DNA of 64,000 bases from Neolewinella litorea (GTDB lineage Bacteria > Bacteroidota > Bacteroidia > Chitinophagales > Saprospiraceae), in assembly GCF_004803465.1 (NCBI RefSeq), contig NZ_SRSF01000003.1, positions 493,521-557,520 of the forward strand, read 5' to 3'. The notes under the pieces were generated by a model. It ran no database searches, was not told the DNA's origin, and saw nothing but the letters and a program-made list of their open reading frames with translations. Of this stretch, positions 52,270 to 60,718 are shown one piece after another; position 1 is the first letter of the stretch, and each line of letters begins with the position of its first letter. Both the position numbers and the translations under genes were made by a program.

Positions 52270-52314
52270 CCGCCCACCGCCGTGAGGCAACCGATTTAGC
52301 AAACAGAACCGAAA

Positions 52315-53301
52315 ATGGCCAGAAAACTTGCCCTACGTGACGCCCTCCGGGAGGCGATGATTGAAGAGATGCGCCGCGACGAAACCGTCTTCCTGATGGG
52401 AGAGGAAGTCGCCCAGTACAATGGCGCCTACAAGGTGAGCAAGGGGATGCTGGACGAGTTCGGTCCGGAGCGCGTGATCGATACCCCGATCGCCGAGCTG
52501 GGCTTTGCCGGCATCGGCGTGGGTGCGGCGATGAACGGCCTGAAGCCGATCGTGGAGTTTATGACCTGGAACTTCGCCGTCCTGGCCTTCGATCAGATCA
52601 TCAACAACGCCGCCAAGACCCTGAGCCAGTCGGCCGGTCAGTACAGCTGCCCCATCGTCTTCCGTGGCCCCAGCGGCAGTGCCGGACAGCTCGCACAGCA
52701 GCACAGCCAGACCTTCGAGAGCTGGATGGCCAATACGCCCGGCCTGAAAGTGATCTCCTGCACCGACCCCGCCGACGCCAAAGGCCTGCTGAAAAGCGCC
52801 ATCCGCGACCCGGATCCCGTCTGCGTAATGGAATCGGAACTGCTCTACGGCTACGAAGGGGAAGTGCCTGAGGGCGAGTACCTGGTGGAGATCGGCAAGG
52901 CCGCCGTGCGCCGCAAGGGCACCGACGTGACCCTGGTGAGCTACAACAAAATGATGCTGCCCGTAATGGAAGCGGCCAACATCCTGGAGGGTGAGGGCAT
53001 CAGCGCCGAGGTGATCGACCTGCGTACGATCCGCCCCCTGGACCGCAAGACCATCATCGAATCGGTGAAGAAGACCAACCGCTGCGTGGTGATCGACGAG
53101 AGCTGGCCCTTCGCGGGCATCAGTTCAGAGATTGCTTACGAGATCCAGAAGTCGGCCTTCGACTACCTCGACGCGCCGGTTATCCGCGTGAACTCCGCCG
53201 ACGTGAACCTGGGCTACGCCGCCAACTTTGTGGAGGAGTTCCTGCCGAACGCCGAGAAGATCGTGCGCGCGGTGAAGCAGGTGACCTACGCCCGCCGCTA
53301 G
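52315..53301 (+). CDS. pdhB: Pyruvate dehydrogenase E1 component, beta subunit
   Basis: 328 residues. It starts RKLALRDALREAMIEEM and has the transketolase pyrimidine-domain features MGEEVAQYNGAYKVSKG and PIVEFMTWNFAVLAFDQIINNAAK, ending with the C-terminal domain VIDLRTIRPLDRKTIIESVKKT. With E1-alpha (not in the window) it decarboxylates pyruvate using ThDP in the PDH complex. It stands alone here, as in other Bacteroidota where pdhA is unlinked. A bulged hairpin terminator follows. Confidence 0.95.
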   Translation: MARKLALRDALREAMIEEMRRDETVFLMGEEVAQYNGAYKVSKGMLDEFGPERVIDTPIAELGFAGIGVGAAMNGLKPIVEFMTWNFAVLAFDQIINNAAKTLSQSAGQYSCPIVFRGPSGSAGQLAQQHSQTFESWMANTPGLKVISCTDPADAKGLLKSAIRDPDPVCVMESELLYGYEGEVPEGEYLVEIGKAAVRRKGTDVTLVSYNKMMLPVMEAANILEGEGISAEVIDLRTIRPLDRKTIIESVKKTNRCVVIDESWPFAGISSEIAYEIQKSAFDYLDAPVIRVNSADVNLGYAANFVEEFLPNAEKIVRAVKQVTYARR

Positions 53302-53309
53302 CACACCGA

Positions 53310-53331
53310 GGCCTCCGGGTAATCCGGGGCC
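53310..53331. terminator. Bidirectional hairpin between pdhB and the Cfa-like gene
   Basis: Eight paired bases with one bulged T: GGCC-T-CCGG, loop GTAAT, CCGG-GGCC. It sits between two convergent stops (53301 and 53332). Confidence 0.5.
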
Positions 53332-54456
53332 TTACCGCACTGAATCATAAGCCACCCGCCCGGCGGGCTTGGCCAGTACGATCTGCCAGAGGTGGTTGCG
53401 GTGGCTGCGGAAGCCCCCGGCGGCCGTGAGCAGGAAGAAGCGCCACATGCGGTAGAACCGCTCGTCGTAGTCAGTCAGTTCGCCGCGGTGCCGCTCGAAG
53501 TTGTCGTACCAGGCCAGCAGGGTGCGGTCGTAGTCCCCGCCGAAGTTGTGCCAGTCCTTGATGGTGAACAGTCCTTCCGCGGCCCGGCTGATCTGTACCG
53601 CGCTCGGGGCCACGCCGCCGGGGAAGATGTACTTGTCTGTCCACGCGTCGGAAGTGATCCGGCTCACGTTGGTGCCGATGGTGTGCAGGAGGAAGAGGCC
53701 TTCGTCGTTCAGGCAGCGCTCCGCCACCTCCATGAAGGTCCGGTGGTTCTTCGGGCCGACGTGTTCGAACATGCCCACCGAGACCACATGGTCGAAGCGC
53801 TCCTGAACGTCGCGGTAATCCTGGAAGCGAAAGTCGACGTCCAGGTGCCCGTAGCGCTGCTGCGCATATTCCAATTGCTTTCTGGAGATCGTGACGCCCA
53901 CTACCGAAGCGCCGTACTGCTCGGCCGCGTAGCCCGCAAAGCTTCCCCACCCGCACCCGATGTCGAGCACCCGCATGCCGGGCTGCAGGCCGATCTTGCG
54001 GCAGATGAGGTCGAGTTTGGCTTCTTGTGCCTCGTCCAGGTTGGCGGCGTTCTTCCAGTAACCGCAGGAGTAGGTCATCCGCCGGTCGAGCATGCGCTCG
54101 TAGAGGTCGTTGCCGATGTCGTAGTGTTGCTTGCCGACGCGCAGTGACTTCTTTTTGCCCTGCTGGTTGGTCAGTTTGGCCCGCAGCACCGGCCACCACA
54201 TGCTGAGGGGCGGCAACTTCCCGACGAGGTCGGCCCGCAGTACCCGGGTGATGAGCTCATCTAGCGCCTCGCAGTCCCAGTCGCCATCCATGTAGCTTTC
54301 CCCAAATCCCAGTACGCCCTGCGCCAGTACGCGGTTGTAAAAGCGGGGATCGTGCACCTGCGGGTCGTAGGGCTGGGGGCCGTCAATGGTGATCCCCGCC
54401 TGGTGGAGCAGGCAGCTTACGGTTTCCTTGGCGTTGCTCATAGAAGAAATCTTCAT
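53332..54456 (-). CDS. Cyclopropane-fatty-acyl-phospholipid synthase family methyltransferase
   Basis: 374 residues (ATG 54456, or 54441). The family layout is clear: an N-terminal helical part with FGESYMDGDWDC, then HYDIGNDLYERMLDRRMTYSCGYW, the SAM motif VLDIGCGWGSFAGYAAEQYG, and the C-terminal LFTIKDWHNFGGDYDRTLLAW. It should methylenate membrane lipid double bonds. It fits with the lipid enzymes elsewhere in the window but is not near them. Confidence 0.93.
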   Translation of the reverse strand: MKISSMSNAKETVSCLLHQAGITIDGPQPYDPQVHDPRFYNRVLAQGVLGFGESYMDGDWDCEALDELITRVLRADLVGKLPPLSMWWPVLRAKLTNQQGKKKSLRVGKQHYDIGNDLYERMLDRRMTYSCGYWKNAANLDEAQEAKLDLICRKIGLQPGMRVLDIGCGWGSFAGYAAEQYGASVVGVTISRKQLEYAQQRYGHLDVDFRFQDYRDVQERFDHVVSVGMFEHVGPKNHRTFMEVAERCLNDEGLFLLHTIGTNVSRITSDAWTDKYIFPGGVAPSAVQISRAAEGLFTIKDWHNFGGDYDRTLLAWYDNFERHRGELTDYDERFYRMWRFFLLTAAGGFRSHRNHLWQIVLAKPAGRVAYDSVR

Positions 54457-54659
54457 TTGATACGCACTGAATTTAGGCCAATCCTACCTAATCCCGCCAC
54501 TGCATACCGCAATTCTCGTACGATGGTAAAGAAATTTCCTCCGGCTCCATCTACCACGGTTGAGCAAGTATGGATCCGGCGGACGGGTCAATAAATATTT
54601 AAAAAGAACCCGCCAACGCCGATAAGCACGGCCAACGTCTCAGGAGGAAAATCTGTGCC

Positions 54660-55073
54660 ATGACGCGTAAAATTGCCTTTGTGCTTCCCCTGCTCGCACT
54701 GATTGCCTGCAACCGGGAAGATGCCGAAATCACCCACGACCTGACCGGCACCTGGGAACTGGTGGCCGTCTATGCCGACCCCGGCGACGGATCGGGAACC
54801 TACCAGCCGGTGACCTCCGACAATGTTCTGTTGCTCCTGCCCGACGGCAAGTTCCGGGCCAATTTCAGCTACTGCCCGGCGTCCGATGCCTCCACGGAGG
54901 GGGATACCGGTACCTATTCGGTACAGGATAACACCCTGCGCCCGAACTGCGACGGCGATACCCGCCTCCCCTTTACGGTCTCCGGTGACACCCTGACGGT
55001 AACTAACCCCGCCTGCATTGAAGGCTGCGGGGAGCGCTATGCCAAGGTCAGCGATGAGATCATCCCCTTATAG
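54660..55073 (+). CDS. Lipocalin-like lipoprotein
   Basis: 137 residues with lipobox LIAC (Cys17). DLTGTWELVAVYADPGDGSG, then FRANFSYC and LTVTNPACIEGCGERYAKV, give an eight-stranded lipocalin-like look common in Bacteroidota. Four cysteines in the mature part may form two disulfides. An AGGAGGAAAA ribosome site lies 12 bases before ATG. Function unknown. Confidence 0.8.
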   Translation: MTRKIAFVLPLLALIACNREDAEITHDLTGTWELVAVYADPGDGSGTYQPVTSDNVLLLLPDGKFRANFSYCPASDASTEGDTGTYSVQDNTLRPNCDGDTRLPFTVSGDTLTVTNPACIEGCGERYAKVSDEIIPL

Positions 55074-55085
55074 CCGCACCGGGAA

Positions 55086-57200
55086 CTACTGCCCCGATCC
55101 CGCCGCCGGCTGGAAGGGGCCGTAAACCGCCCGCCGGAAATCGTGGTGCAGTCCGATCTGGTCGTAAGGGAAGAGCTGGACGAAGAGCACCGCCGTGAGT
55201 TCGTTGGCGGGGTCGACCCAAAAGAGGGTGCTGGCCGCTCCGTCCCAGAAAAATTCACCGACCGTGCCGGGGTTTTCCTCCGCCGTGGCCGGGGGGCGCT
55301 GCCGAACGGCGAAGTCGATGCCGAAGCCGACCTGCCCCTTGGTGGGCAGCCACGACCGGTCCGTCACCTCATCGGCCAGGTGGTTGGTGCGCATGAGCCG
55401 GACGGTTTCGGGCTGCAGTATGGTGGCCCCATCGAGGCTGCCGCCGTTGACGAGCATCCGGGCGAAGGTCATGTAGTCGTCGAGGGTGGAGGTGAGGCCG
55501 AATCCCCCGGGGGTGAGGGGCCATTCCTTCAGGTTGAAGGCATGGGCCTCGTCGTTTGGGAGCTGGGTAAGGGTGCCGTCTTCGGCCCGGTTGTAGGCCC
55601 CCGAGAAGCGGGGTAGGTCGGATTCCGGGACCACGTAGCGGGTATCGTCCATACCCAGCGGATCGAGGATGTGCTCGCGCAGGTAGTCGTCGAAGGGCTG
55701 GCCGGAGAGCCGCTCCACGAGGAGGGCCTGCACGTCGACCGAAAGACCGTACAGCCACCGGGAGCCCGGATCGAAGAGCAGGGGCAAGCGTCCCAGTTTT
55801 GCGCCCATCATCGACAGGGTATTATCGTAGTTCCGCAGGTCGGCGGCCTCGTAGGCAGCTTGTAGGCCGGGCGTATCACCGCCGTTGTAGAAGCCCGCGG
55901 TGTGACGGGTGATGTCGCGCACGGTAACCGGCCGGCTCGGCGCGGTGGTTTGCACGGCACCCGCGTCCGCGCCCGATTGATAGACGCGTAAGTTGGCGAA
56001 CTCGGGCAGGTAATCGCTCAGGGGGTCGTCGAGCTGGAACTTGCCCTGCTCGTAGAGCTGCATCAGAGCCACGCCGGTGATGGGCTTGGTCATGGAATAG
56101 ATCTGCGCGATGGTGTTGCGCTGCATGGGCGTACCGGCTTCCCGGTCGGCCTGGCCGAAGGCTCCGAAGTAGACCTCTTCCCCTTTCTCGTACACCAGGG
56201 CGGAGGCACCTGCTACGTCGCCGCGGTCCACGAAGGACCGCAGGGTGCTGTCGATCCGGCCCACGGTGCCGGGGTCAACCACCTGCCGGCGGGGCCAGTG
56301 GCGTTCGGCCAGGGCGCGGGTCTTCTCGATACCCTCGCGCGGGGGCAGGCTTTCCCCTTCGTACTCGATGCCGAGGTATCCGCGGTAGTTTGCCGCGCGG
56401 AGGATATCGAAAAGCACGCCGAAATCGATCTCCGTCTCCTCACCGCTTGCGTCGAAGTTGAAGGCCTTGACGCTGATGCCGCCGGCGTAGGGCATCAGTT
56501 CCTGCATGCCTTCGTAGCGGTTGTAGCGTTTGGTGCAGTTGCCGCCCCAGAGCTGGCCGCTGTCGCGCTCGACGCACCAGTTGTCGAAATCGGCCACCGC
56601 CCCCACCTCGTACTCCCGCAGACGGCTAGGCAGTTCGGTAAGCCAGGCGCCGCTGTTGCTCGGGCCGCCGTGATTCTCGACCAGGATCTGAATATCCTGG
56701 CTGCGGGCCTCCCGCGCTAGCCGGCCGATGCCGTCAACGCTGTTCCGCAACACCTCTTCCGGACTGCCGTCGCCGTGGGCATTCACCCGCAGGGCCGGGA
56801 TGCCCAGGCGGTGGGCGGCCTGTACCCACTGGAGGTGTTGTTCTACGGCCGCGTTGCGCTCGGTGGGGTCGCTGGCGCCGAGGTTGCCCGCCCCGTCGAT
56901 CAGCAGCATGGTAAGTTCGACGTCGGCCGCGTCGGCGGCGGTTTTCAGGCTGTCGAGGAAGGCGTTGTCCTGTGCCCGGTCGGCGAAGAACTGATTGACC
57001 AGTTCCACTCCTTCGAAGCCCATCTCGCCGGCCGTGCGTACGAAATCGAAATTGCTCATCTCTCCGTCGAAGAGCGCGCGGTGGAAGGACCACTGTCCGA
57101 GGGAATACTGCGGTCCGCCCCGTTCGGCGGTGGCGTCCGTGCGGGGCGCGTCCGTAGCCGCGCAGGCGGAAAGCAGGAGGAGGAAGAAAAGGTGGCGCAT
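55086..57200 (-). CDS. Lipoprotein fusing a sugar-isomerase/epimerase TIM barrel to a class-C beta-lactamase-type serine hydrolase
   Basis: 704 residues. Lipobox SAC (Cys13). Residues about 30-305 are an AP-endonuclease-2/xylose-isomerase-like TIM barrel: SLGQWSFH, MGFEGVELVNQF, ILVENHGGP (Glu175), AVADFDNW (Asp204/206) and LGIEYEGES (Glu279), the usual metal ligands. Residues about 310-700 are a beta-lactamase/DD-peptidase-family domain with QIYSMTKPITG (Ser369, Lys372) and a Tyr in WLYGLSVDVQ (Tyr484). Both active sites look complete. The fusion is not one I know as a standard family. Confidence 0.85.
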   Translation of the reverse strand: MRHLFFLLLLSACAATDAPRTDATAERGGPQYSLGQWSFHRALFDGEMSNFDFVRTAGEMGFEGVELVNQFFADRAQDNAFLDSLKTAADAADVELTMLLIDGAGNLGASDPTERNAAVEQHLQWVQAAHRLGIPALRVNAHGDGSPEEVLRNSVDGIGRLAREARSQDIQILVENHGGPSNSGAWLTELPSRLREYEVGAVADFDNWCVERDSGQLWGGNCTKRYNRYEGMQELMPYAGGISVKAFNFDASGEETEIDFGVLFDILRAANYRGYLGIEYEGESLPPREGIEKTRALAERHWPRRQVVDPGTVGRIDSTLRSFVDRGDVAGASALVYEKGEEVYFGAFGQADREAGTPMQRNTIAQIYSMTKPITGVALMQLYEQGKFQLDDPLSDYLPEFANLRVYQSGADAGAVQTTAPSRPVTVRDITRHTAGFYNGGDTPGLQAAYEAADLRNYDNTLSMMGAKLGRLPLLFDPGSRWLYGLSVDVQALLVERLSGQPFDDYLREHILDPLGMDDTRYVVPESDLPRFSGAYNRAEDGTLTQLPNDEAHAFNLKEWPLTPGGFGLTSTLDDYMTFARMLVNGGSLDGATILQPETVRLMRTNHLADEVTDRSWLPTKGQVGFGIDFAVRQRPPATAEENPGTVGEFFWDGAASTLFWVDPANELTAVLFVQLFPYDQIGLHHDFRRAVYGPFQPAAGSGQ

Positions 57201-57277
57201 GGAGGAGAAAATTTAGGGTAAGATAAGCGACGCCGACGCCCTATCAATCCTGCACCATCCGGCGCGACCGTCCAATG

Positions 57278-58789
57278 CTACTGCAGCAGGTTTTCCAGCA
57301 GCAGCAAGTCGGTGGTGCCCTCGCGCCAGCGGGTCTCCAGGCTGTCGGGTACCGGGGCCGGATTGAGGGTGAAAGAGCCCAGGGCCAGATCGTCGTCGCC
57401 GTCGCCGTCGAAGTCTCCCGCCTCCATGGTCAGCCACCGCCCGGCCAGCGCCGCGGGGGTGGAGCGGGAAAGGAAATTCGGGGCGTTGGAAGAACCGGTG
57501 ACGTTCTCGAGGTAGACGAAGCCCGCCGCGGGCTGGGTGGCGAAGTCGGCGAAGTTGCACGCCACCGCCAGGTCGGTATCGCCGTCGCGGTCGAAGTCGC
57601 GGGCCACCACCCGGGTAGCGCCGGGCAGGGCCTGGAAGTAACTTTCGATGAAGGTGTTGTCGCCCCGGTTGTCGTAGATCCGCAGCCCGTGGTAAGGCTT
57701 GCGGACGTTGGAGTAGTCGGCGTTGTCGCCGTGAACGGTGATGATGTCCCGGTCCCCATCGCCGTCAAAATCCACCAGTTCGAACCAGCTGGTACCCCAG
57801 ACCGGCGAAAACCGGAGCAGGTTCTGCCGCTCGAAGCTGCCGTCCGCCCGTTGGTACAGCACGTCGATTCCCTCGTCGCCCTGGGCGTGGAGGACCACGA
57901 GGTCCCGGCGGCCGTCACCGTCCAGGTCAGCGGCCACCGTACGGGTGGAGCCGGCCGCCCCGAGCAGTCGGCTGCGCGTGAAGCCGCCCCGGTCGTCGGG
58001 GCGCAGCAGGGTCAGGGCTCCGGAATAGTTTCCGTACTCAGCGACGACGATCTCGGCTTGGCCGTCGCCGTCCAGGTCCTCCACCAGCAGGTGAACGGGA
58101 CGGTGGAGGCTGTCTGCCACGACCTCCCGCCCGGCCGGCATCTGCCGGTACAGCGTGCCGTTGCGGGCTTCGGTGGGGTAGATGTTGCCGATTTCGAGGA
58201 GGAGGTCGCCGCTCACCGAGTCCGGGTGGTAGTGTACGAGCGGCAGCCGCAGGGAGAGGAGGTCGTCGAGTTGACCCGCGCGGTCCAGGCGGTGCAGCCT
58301 GCCGTATCCATCGCCGATCGCGAGCCCCCCCGGCCCGTAGCCCAGAAAGGAGACCAGCGATCCGCCCTTCCCGTCGACGTCGAGGGGATGGGGCGCGAAG
58401 CCGGGCAGGCTGTCCAGGCGCAGCAGCGGCGGTGCCGGAAGGATATCCGGCGCGCGCTCCAGGATGTAGTTGCGGATGGCCGTCCAGTCGTCGTAGGACA
58501 CCACCGGAACGTCGGGGTAGAAGCCGTGCGCCACGGCCAGATCGTATTCTTCGGGTGAGAGCTGTCCGGCCGGATCGTACCCCAGGGTGCGCATCCCCAT
58601 CCGGGCGCCCATTTCGGGCAGCACCCGCTTCTCCCAAACGGCCCTCGGCAGCGACTCCGGCGTGGGGGCCAGGTGGCAGGATCCGCAGTGGCGAGCCACC
58701 AGTTCGCGAGCGTTCGGTTCCGGCGTACAGCGGCCCAGGGCAAGCACGCCAAGACCGAGAAGGAAACCGTAGAGGGGAAGTTTGCGCAT
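57278..58789 (-). CDS. Lipoprotein with one c-type heme motif and FG-GAP/VCBS repeats
   Basis: 503 residues from ATG 58789 (open frame extends upstream without protein-like sequence). The signal peptide ends in a lipobox LALGRC. A CxxCH heme site (HCGSCHLAPTPESLP) lies in the first 45 residues, in a short cytochrome-like helical region (to about 115). The rest is a beta-propeller with repeats such as DLDGDGQAEIVVAEYG, DLDGDGRRDLVVL, DFDGDGDRDIITVHGD and DFDRDGDTDLAVA. The last shared DxDGDGxxDL loops bind Ca2+. It lies 77 bases upstream of the fusion lipoprotein gene on the same strand. Confidence 0.9.
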   Translation of the reverse strand: MRKLPLYGFLLGLGVLALGRCTPEPNARELVARHCGSCHLAPTPESLPRAVWEKRVLPEMGARMGMRTLGYDPAGQLSPEEYDLAVAHGFYPDVPVVSYDDWTAIRNYILERAPDILPAPPLLRLDSLPGFAPHPLDVDGKGGSLVSFLGYGPGGLAIGDGYGRLHRLDRAGQLDDLLSLRLPLVHYHPDSVSGDLLLEIGNIYPTEARNGTLYRQMPAGREVVADSLHRPVHLLVEDLDGDGQAEIVVAEYGNYSGALTLLRPDDRGGFTRSRLLGAAGSTRTVAADLDGDGRRDLVVLHAQGDEGIDVLYQRADGSFERQNLLRFSPVWGTSWFELVDFDGDGDRDIITVHGDNADYSNVRKPYHGLRIYDNRGDNTFIESYFQALPGATRVVARDFDRDGDTDLAVACNFADFATQPAAGFVYLENVTGSSNAPNFLSRSTPAALAGRWLTMEAGDFDGDGDDDLALGSFTLNPAPVPDSLETRWREGTTDLLLLENLLQ

Positions 58790-58882
58790 GGGCGGGCCCA
58801 AGGTACTGCACGCCCGGCGGCGGAGCTTGTCGGCGGTGACGCCAAAAGGGGTACTTTTACGCGGTCCGCAATCATCGCCTCC

Positions 58883-59152
58883 ATGACCGTTGTTTCCCTG
58901 ATCGGTGGGCTGGCCGCCCTGCTCACCACGGCCGCCTTCGTTCCCCAGGCGTATAAGTCTATCCGCTACCGGGACACGGCGTCCCTCTCCCTGGCCACCT
59001 TCAGCATGCTGCTGGCGGGCACCCTCCTGTGGCTGGGCTACGGCTACTGCATCGGCGACCTGCCCATCATCGTGGCCAACGCCGTTACGGCCAGCCTGGC
59101 CGGACTGATCTTTTTGCTGAAGCTGCAGGCCGTGTACCGGGCGCGGCGGTAG
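58883..59152 (+). CDS. SemiSWEET-type sugar transporter
   Basis: 89 residues with three transmembrane helices. Helix 1 carries the PQ motif (TTAAFVPQAYKSIRYRDT), and AxLLWLGYG is in helix 2. Bacterial SemiSWEETs dimerise to form a sugar channel moving hexoses down a gradient. Followed at 20 bases by the HAD gene, so they may share a transcript, though a -7-like box separates them. Confidence 0.9.
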   Translation: MTVVSLIGGLAALLTTAAFVPQAYKSIRYRDTASLSLATFSMLLAGTLLWLGYGYCIGDLPIIVANAVTASLAGLIFLLKLQAVYRARR

Positions 59153-59160
59153 GTGTACCC

Positions 59161-59168
59161 TACCTTCG
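59161..59168 (+). promoter_or_regulatory. -7-like box TACCTTCG, four bases before the HAD gene start
   Basis: One mismatch to TAnnTTTG, ending four bases before ATG 59173, the same spacing as at 9296, 33052, 41088 and 60707. Confidence 0.4.
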
Positions 59169-59172
59169 TCCC

Positions 59173-59862
59173 ATGGATAAGCTACGCGCAATCGCCTTCG
59201 ACGCCGACGATACCCTCTGGGTCAACGAGCCCTTTTTCCGGGAGGCGGAGGATAGATTCTGCGGACTGCTGGAAGACTACCTGCCGCACCACACCGTGAA
59301 CCGGGAACTCTACGCCACCGAGATCGCCAACCTGCCGCGCTACGGCTACGGCATCAAGGCCTTCGCGCTTTCCATGGTGGAGACCATCGTCCGCGTCACC
59401 GACGGCCGCGGGCCGCTGGCGGTGGTCGACCGCGCCCTGCAGATCGCCAAAGACATGCTCGACAAACCCGTGGAGCTGCTCGACGGGGTGGAAGAAACCC
59501 TGGCGAGGCTGGGCGGCCGCTACCGCCTGGTGCTGGCCACCAAGGGGGACCTGCTGGACCAGGAGCGGAAGCTGGAACGGTCGGGGCTGGCCCACCACTT
59601 CCACCACATCGAGGTGATGAGCGACAAGCGGGTGGACAACTATCGCAAACTCATCGCCCACCTCGACTGCCGGCCGGAAGAGTTCCTCATGATCGGCAAC
59701 AGCGTCAAAAGCGACATCCTGCCCGTGCTGGAACTCGGCGGCTACGCCGTACACGTCCCCTTCCACACTACCTGGGCGCACGAGGTGGCTACCAGCGACA
59801 CCGACCACCCCCGCTTCCGCGAGGTCTCCTCCCTGTCCGAAATACCCCCACTCCTCCCGTGA
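59173..59862 (+). CDS. HAD family hydrolase
   Basis: 229 residues from ATG 59173, chosen because the catalytic motif IAFDADDTLWVNEPFF starts seven residues in and the -7 box precedes it. Motif II is LVLATKGD, motif III/IV KLIAHLDCRPEEFLMIGNS and SDILPVLELGGYAVHVPF. HAD phosphatases of this size act on small phosphomonoesters. The gene overlaps the CAT-like gene by four bases. Confidence 0.92.
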   Translation: MDKLRAIAFDADDTLWVNEPFFREAEDRFCGLLEDYLPHHTVNRELYATEIANLPRYGYGIKAFALSMVETIVRVTDGRGPLAVVDRALQIAKDMLDKPVELLDGVEETLARLGGRYRLVLATKGDLLDQERKLERSGLAHHFHHIEVMSDKRVDNYRKLIAHLDCRPEEFLMIGNSVKSDILPVLELGGYAVHVPFHTTWAHEVATSDTDHPRFREVSSLSEIPPLLP

Positions 59863-60485
59863 AGCACCTCGACCTCGCCACCTGGCCCCGCCGGGACCAC
59901 TTCCACTTCTTCCGGGCCTTCGACGAGCCCTTCTTCGGCCTTACCGTGCGGATCGATGCCACGGAGGCCTACGCCCGCTGCCGCGCCGGGGGGCACTCCT
60001 TCTTTCTCTACTACCTGTACCGCTGCCTGCGGGCGGTCAACGCCGTGGAGCCCTTCCGCTTCCGCATCCGGGGGGAGGGGGTGGTCGTCCACAACCGCAT
60101 CCACGCCTCGGCGACCATTGATCGGGCCGACGGCAGCTTCGATTTTTCCTACCTGCCCTACGCGGAGGATTTTGCCCGCTTCGCCGCCGACGCCGGGGCC
60201 GAGATCGAACGCATCCGGGCTACCACCGGACTGAACCCCGGCGTGGCCGGCGACGACGTCATTCACTTCAGCGCCGCGCCCTGGCTCGACTTCACCGCCC
60301 TCAGTCACGCCCGCCACTACGGCCGCGCGGACAGCTGTCCGAAGATCAGCGTAGGTAAACTCACCGAACGGGAAGGCCGCCTGGGTATGCCCGTTTCCAT
60401 CCACGGCCACCACGCGCTTATGGACGGCCGCGACGTAGGCGCCTTCGTGGATGCCTTCCAGGCGGGTATGGACGCGGCGGACTAG
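59859..60485 (+). CDS. Chloramphenicol-acetyltransferase-like acyltransferase
   Basis: 208 residues starting at GTG 59859, overlapping the HAD stop. The catalytic signature is PVSIHGHHALMDGRDVGAFVDAFQ (catalytic His in HHALMDG), with HFSAAPWLDFTALSH earlier and HFHFFRAFDEPFFGLTV at the N-terminus, as in trimeric CATs. Many Bacteroidota chromosomes carry such a gene without drug resistance; the acyl acceptor is not known. The stop is in a shared CTAG with a small reverse-strand gene. Confidence 0.9.
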   Translation: MKHLDLATWPRRDHFHFFRAFDEPFFGLTVRIDATEAYARCRAGGHSFFLYYLYRCLRAVNAVEPFRFRIRGEGVVVHNRIHASATIDRADGSFDFSYLPYAEDFARFAADAGAEIERIRATTGLNPGVAGDDVIHFSAAPWLDFTALSHARHYGRADSCPKISVGKLTEREGRLGMPVSIHGHHALMDGRDVGAFVDAFQAGMDAAD

Positions 60486-60610
60486 CGGTCCTCCTCCCCA
60501 TTCTGCCGCCGCCCCTGTCGCTGCAGGAAACGGAACAGGAAGTAGGCCAGGGCCACGAAGGTGGCCACCGGGATAAGGAACAGCAGGCTTTCGAGGAACT
60601 TTACTTCCAT
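60482..60610 (-). CDS. 42-residue single-helix membrane protein
   Basis: From ATG 60610 the frame encodes a short N-terminus, one transmembrane helix (about 7-29, SLLFLIPVATFVALAYFLF) and a basic then acidic tail (QRQGRRQNGEEDR). Composition and topology look real (like small inner-membrane subunits). Its stop TAG is the complement half of CTAG shared with the acyltransferase stop. No family known. Confidence 0.55.
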   Translation of the reverse strand: MEVKFLESLLFLIPVATFVALAYFLFRFLQRQGRRQNGEEDR

Positions 60611-60706
60611 GACATAGGGGATGGGCCCCGGGCGGGGGGGGCTCCGGTATAAGGATCAAGGGCCCCATTTGTTGCACCCGCGTCGTACCGCCCGCCGACG
60701 GGGCCT

Positions 60707-60714
60707 TACTTTTG
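60707..60714 (+). promoter_or_regulatory. -7 box TACTTTTG, four bases before the metalloprotease start
   Basis: Exact TAnnTTTG; CACG then ATG 60719. Predicted leaderless transcript. No TTTG at the usual -33 spacing. Confidence 0.6.
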
Positions 60715-60718
60715 CACG

